22,084 nt of DNA from the NCBI GenBank assembly GCA_050305135.1, contig JBNLET010000231.1:1-22084 (forward strand). The letters are read 5' to 3'. Each line of letters starts with the position of its first letter. Within the stretch, counting starts at the first letter, position 1. The translations under genes were made by a program, and so were the position numbers. The stretch comes from Cognatazoarcus sp050305135. GTDB taxonomy: Bacteria; Pseudomonadota; Gammaproteobacteria; Burkholderiales; Rhodocyclaceae. Below the pieces are notes generated by a model, which was not told the DNA's origin, searched no databases, and worked only from the letters and a program-made list of their open reading frames with translations. Positions 22,011 to 22,084 of this stretch are shown one piece after another.

Positions 22011-22084
22011 CACTGCCGCAAGTCGCCGGCCGTGGGCGATACCCGAGCGCGGGCCGCCGGATCGTGCCCGATGGCACCCCGGCG

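Noticed and set aside
1..22084. CRISPR arrays, insertion sequences, tRNA or rRNA genes
   Set aside because: I saw no regularly spaced repeats, no transposase-like frames with terminal repeats, and no tRNA-like T-loop and anticodon arrangement. A tRNAscan or Infernal run would be the decisive test.

Overview
The window reads as a chromosomal segment of a high-GC proteobacterium, most probably a betaproteobacterium. This is an inference from the codon bias (third positions mostly G or C), the family content and the style of the overlapping start/stop junctions (ATGA, GTGA, TTGA); no marker gene fixes the genus. I see no rRNA, tRNA, CRISPR array, insertion sequence or phage gene.

Left part, + strand, 1-3806: a compact cassette of a nitrilase-fold amidohydrolase (122-1021), an ATP-grasp ligase (1084-2547) and a C45/acyltransferase-like Ntn hydrolase (2563-3570), possibly preceded by the tail of another gene. 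Together these look like an enzyme set that makes and cleaves amide bonds, product unknown. A decayed PyrR-like phosphoribosyltransferase remnant (3571-3806) follows and meets an hsp20-lon operon (6692 to 3841, - strand) tail to tail.

Middle, 6693-14514: an orphan winged-helix/BTAD regulator (7093-7962, +), a CRP-like regulator (8652-8002, -), a small membrane protein and an exported protein of unknown family. Then comes a five-gene overlapping signalling operon on the - strand: Tat-exported NMT1-like binding protein, SCO-like thioredoxin-fold protein, membrane histidine kinase, single-domain receiver, and a receiver fused to a class III nucleotide cyclase. It looks like a complete pathway from exported sensor proteins to a cyclic nucleotide, with a CRP-like candidate receptor nearby.

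Right part: an 841-base stretch with no convincing gene but a strong 54-base palindrome; a YciI-like gene and a bacterial globin in one - strand unit behind a LuxR regulator fused to an alpha/beta hydrolase with a Cys nucleophile; a winged-helix/TPR regulator (19467-17698, -) divergent from a DUF4242 protein (19637-19942, +).

The window ends with its most interesting locus: a sigma70-like promoter, a cobalamin riboswitch (about 20095-20298), an intrinsic terminator (20322-20375), a 62-residue precursor peptide (20398-20586) and a radical SAM/SPASM maturase (20583-22010). This matches the CbpA/CbpB peptide-modification class known from family models. The peptide product and its role appear essentially undescribed, and the layout predicts that the peptide is made when cobalamin is scarce.
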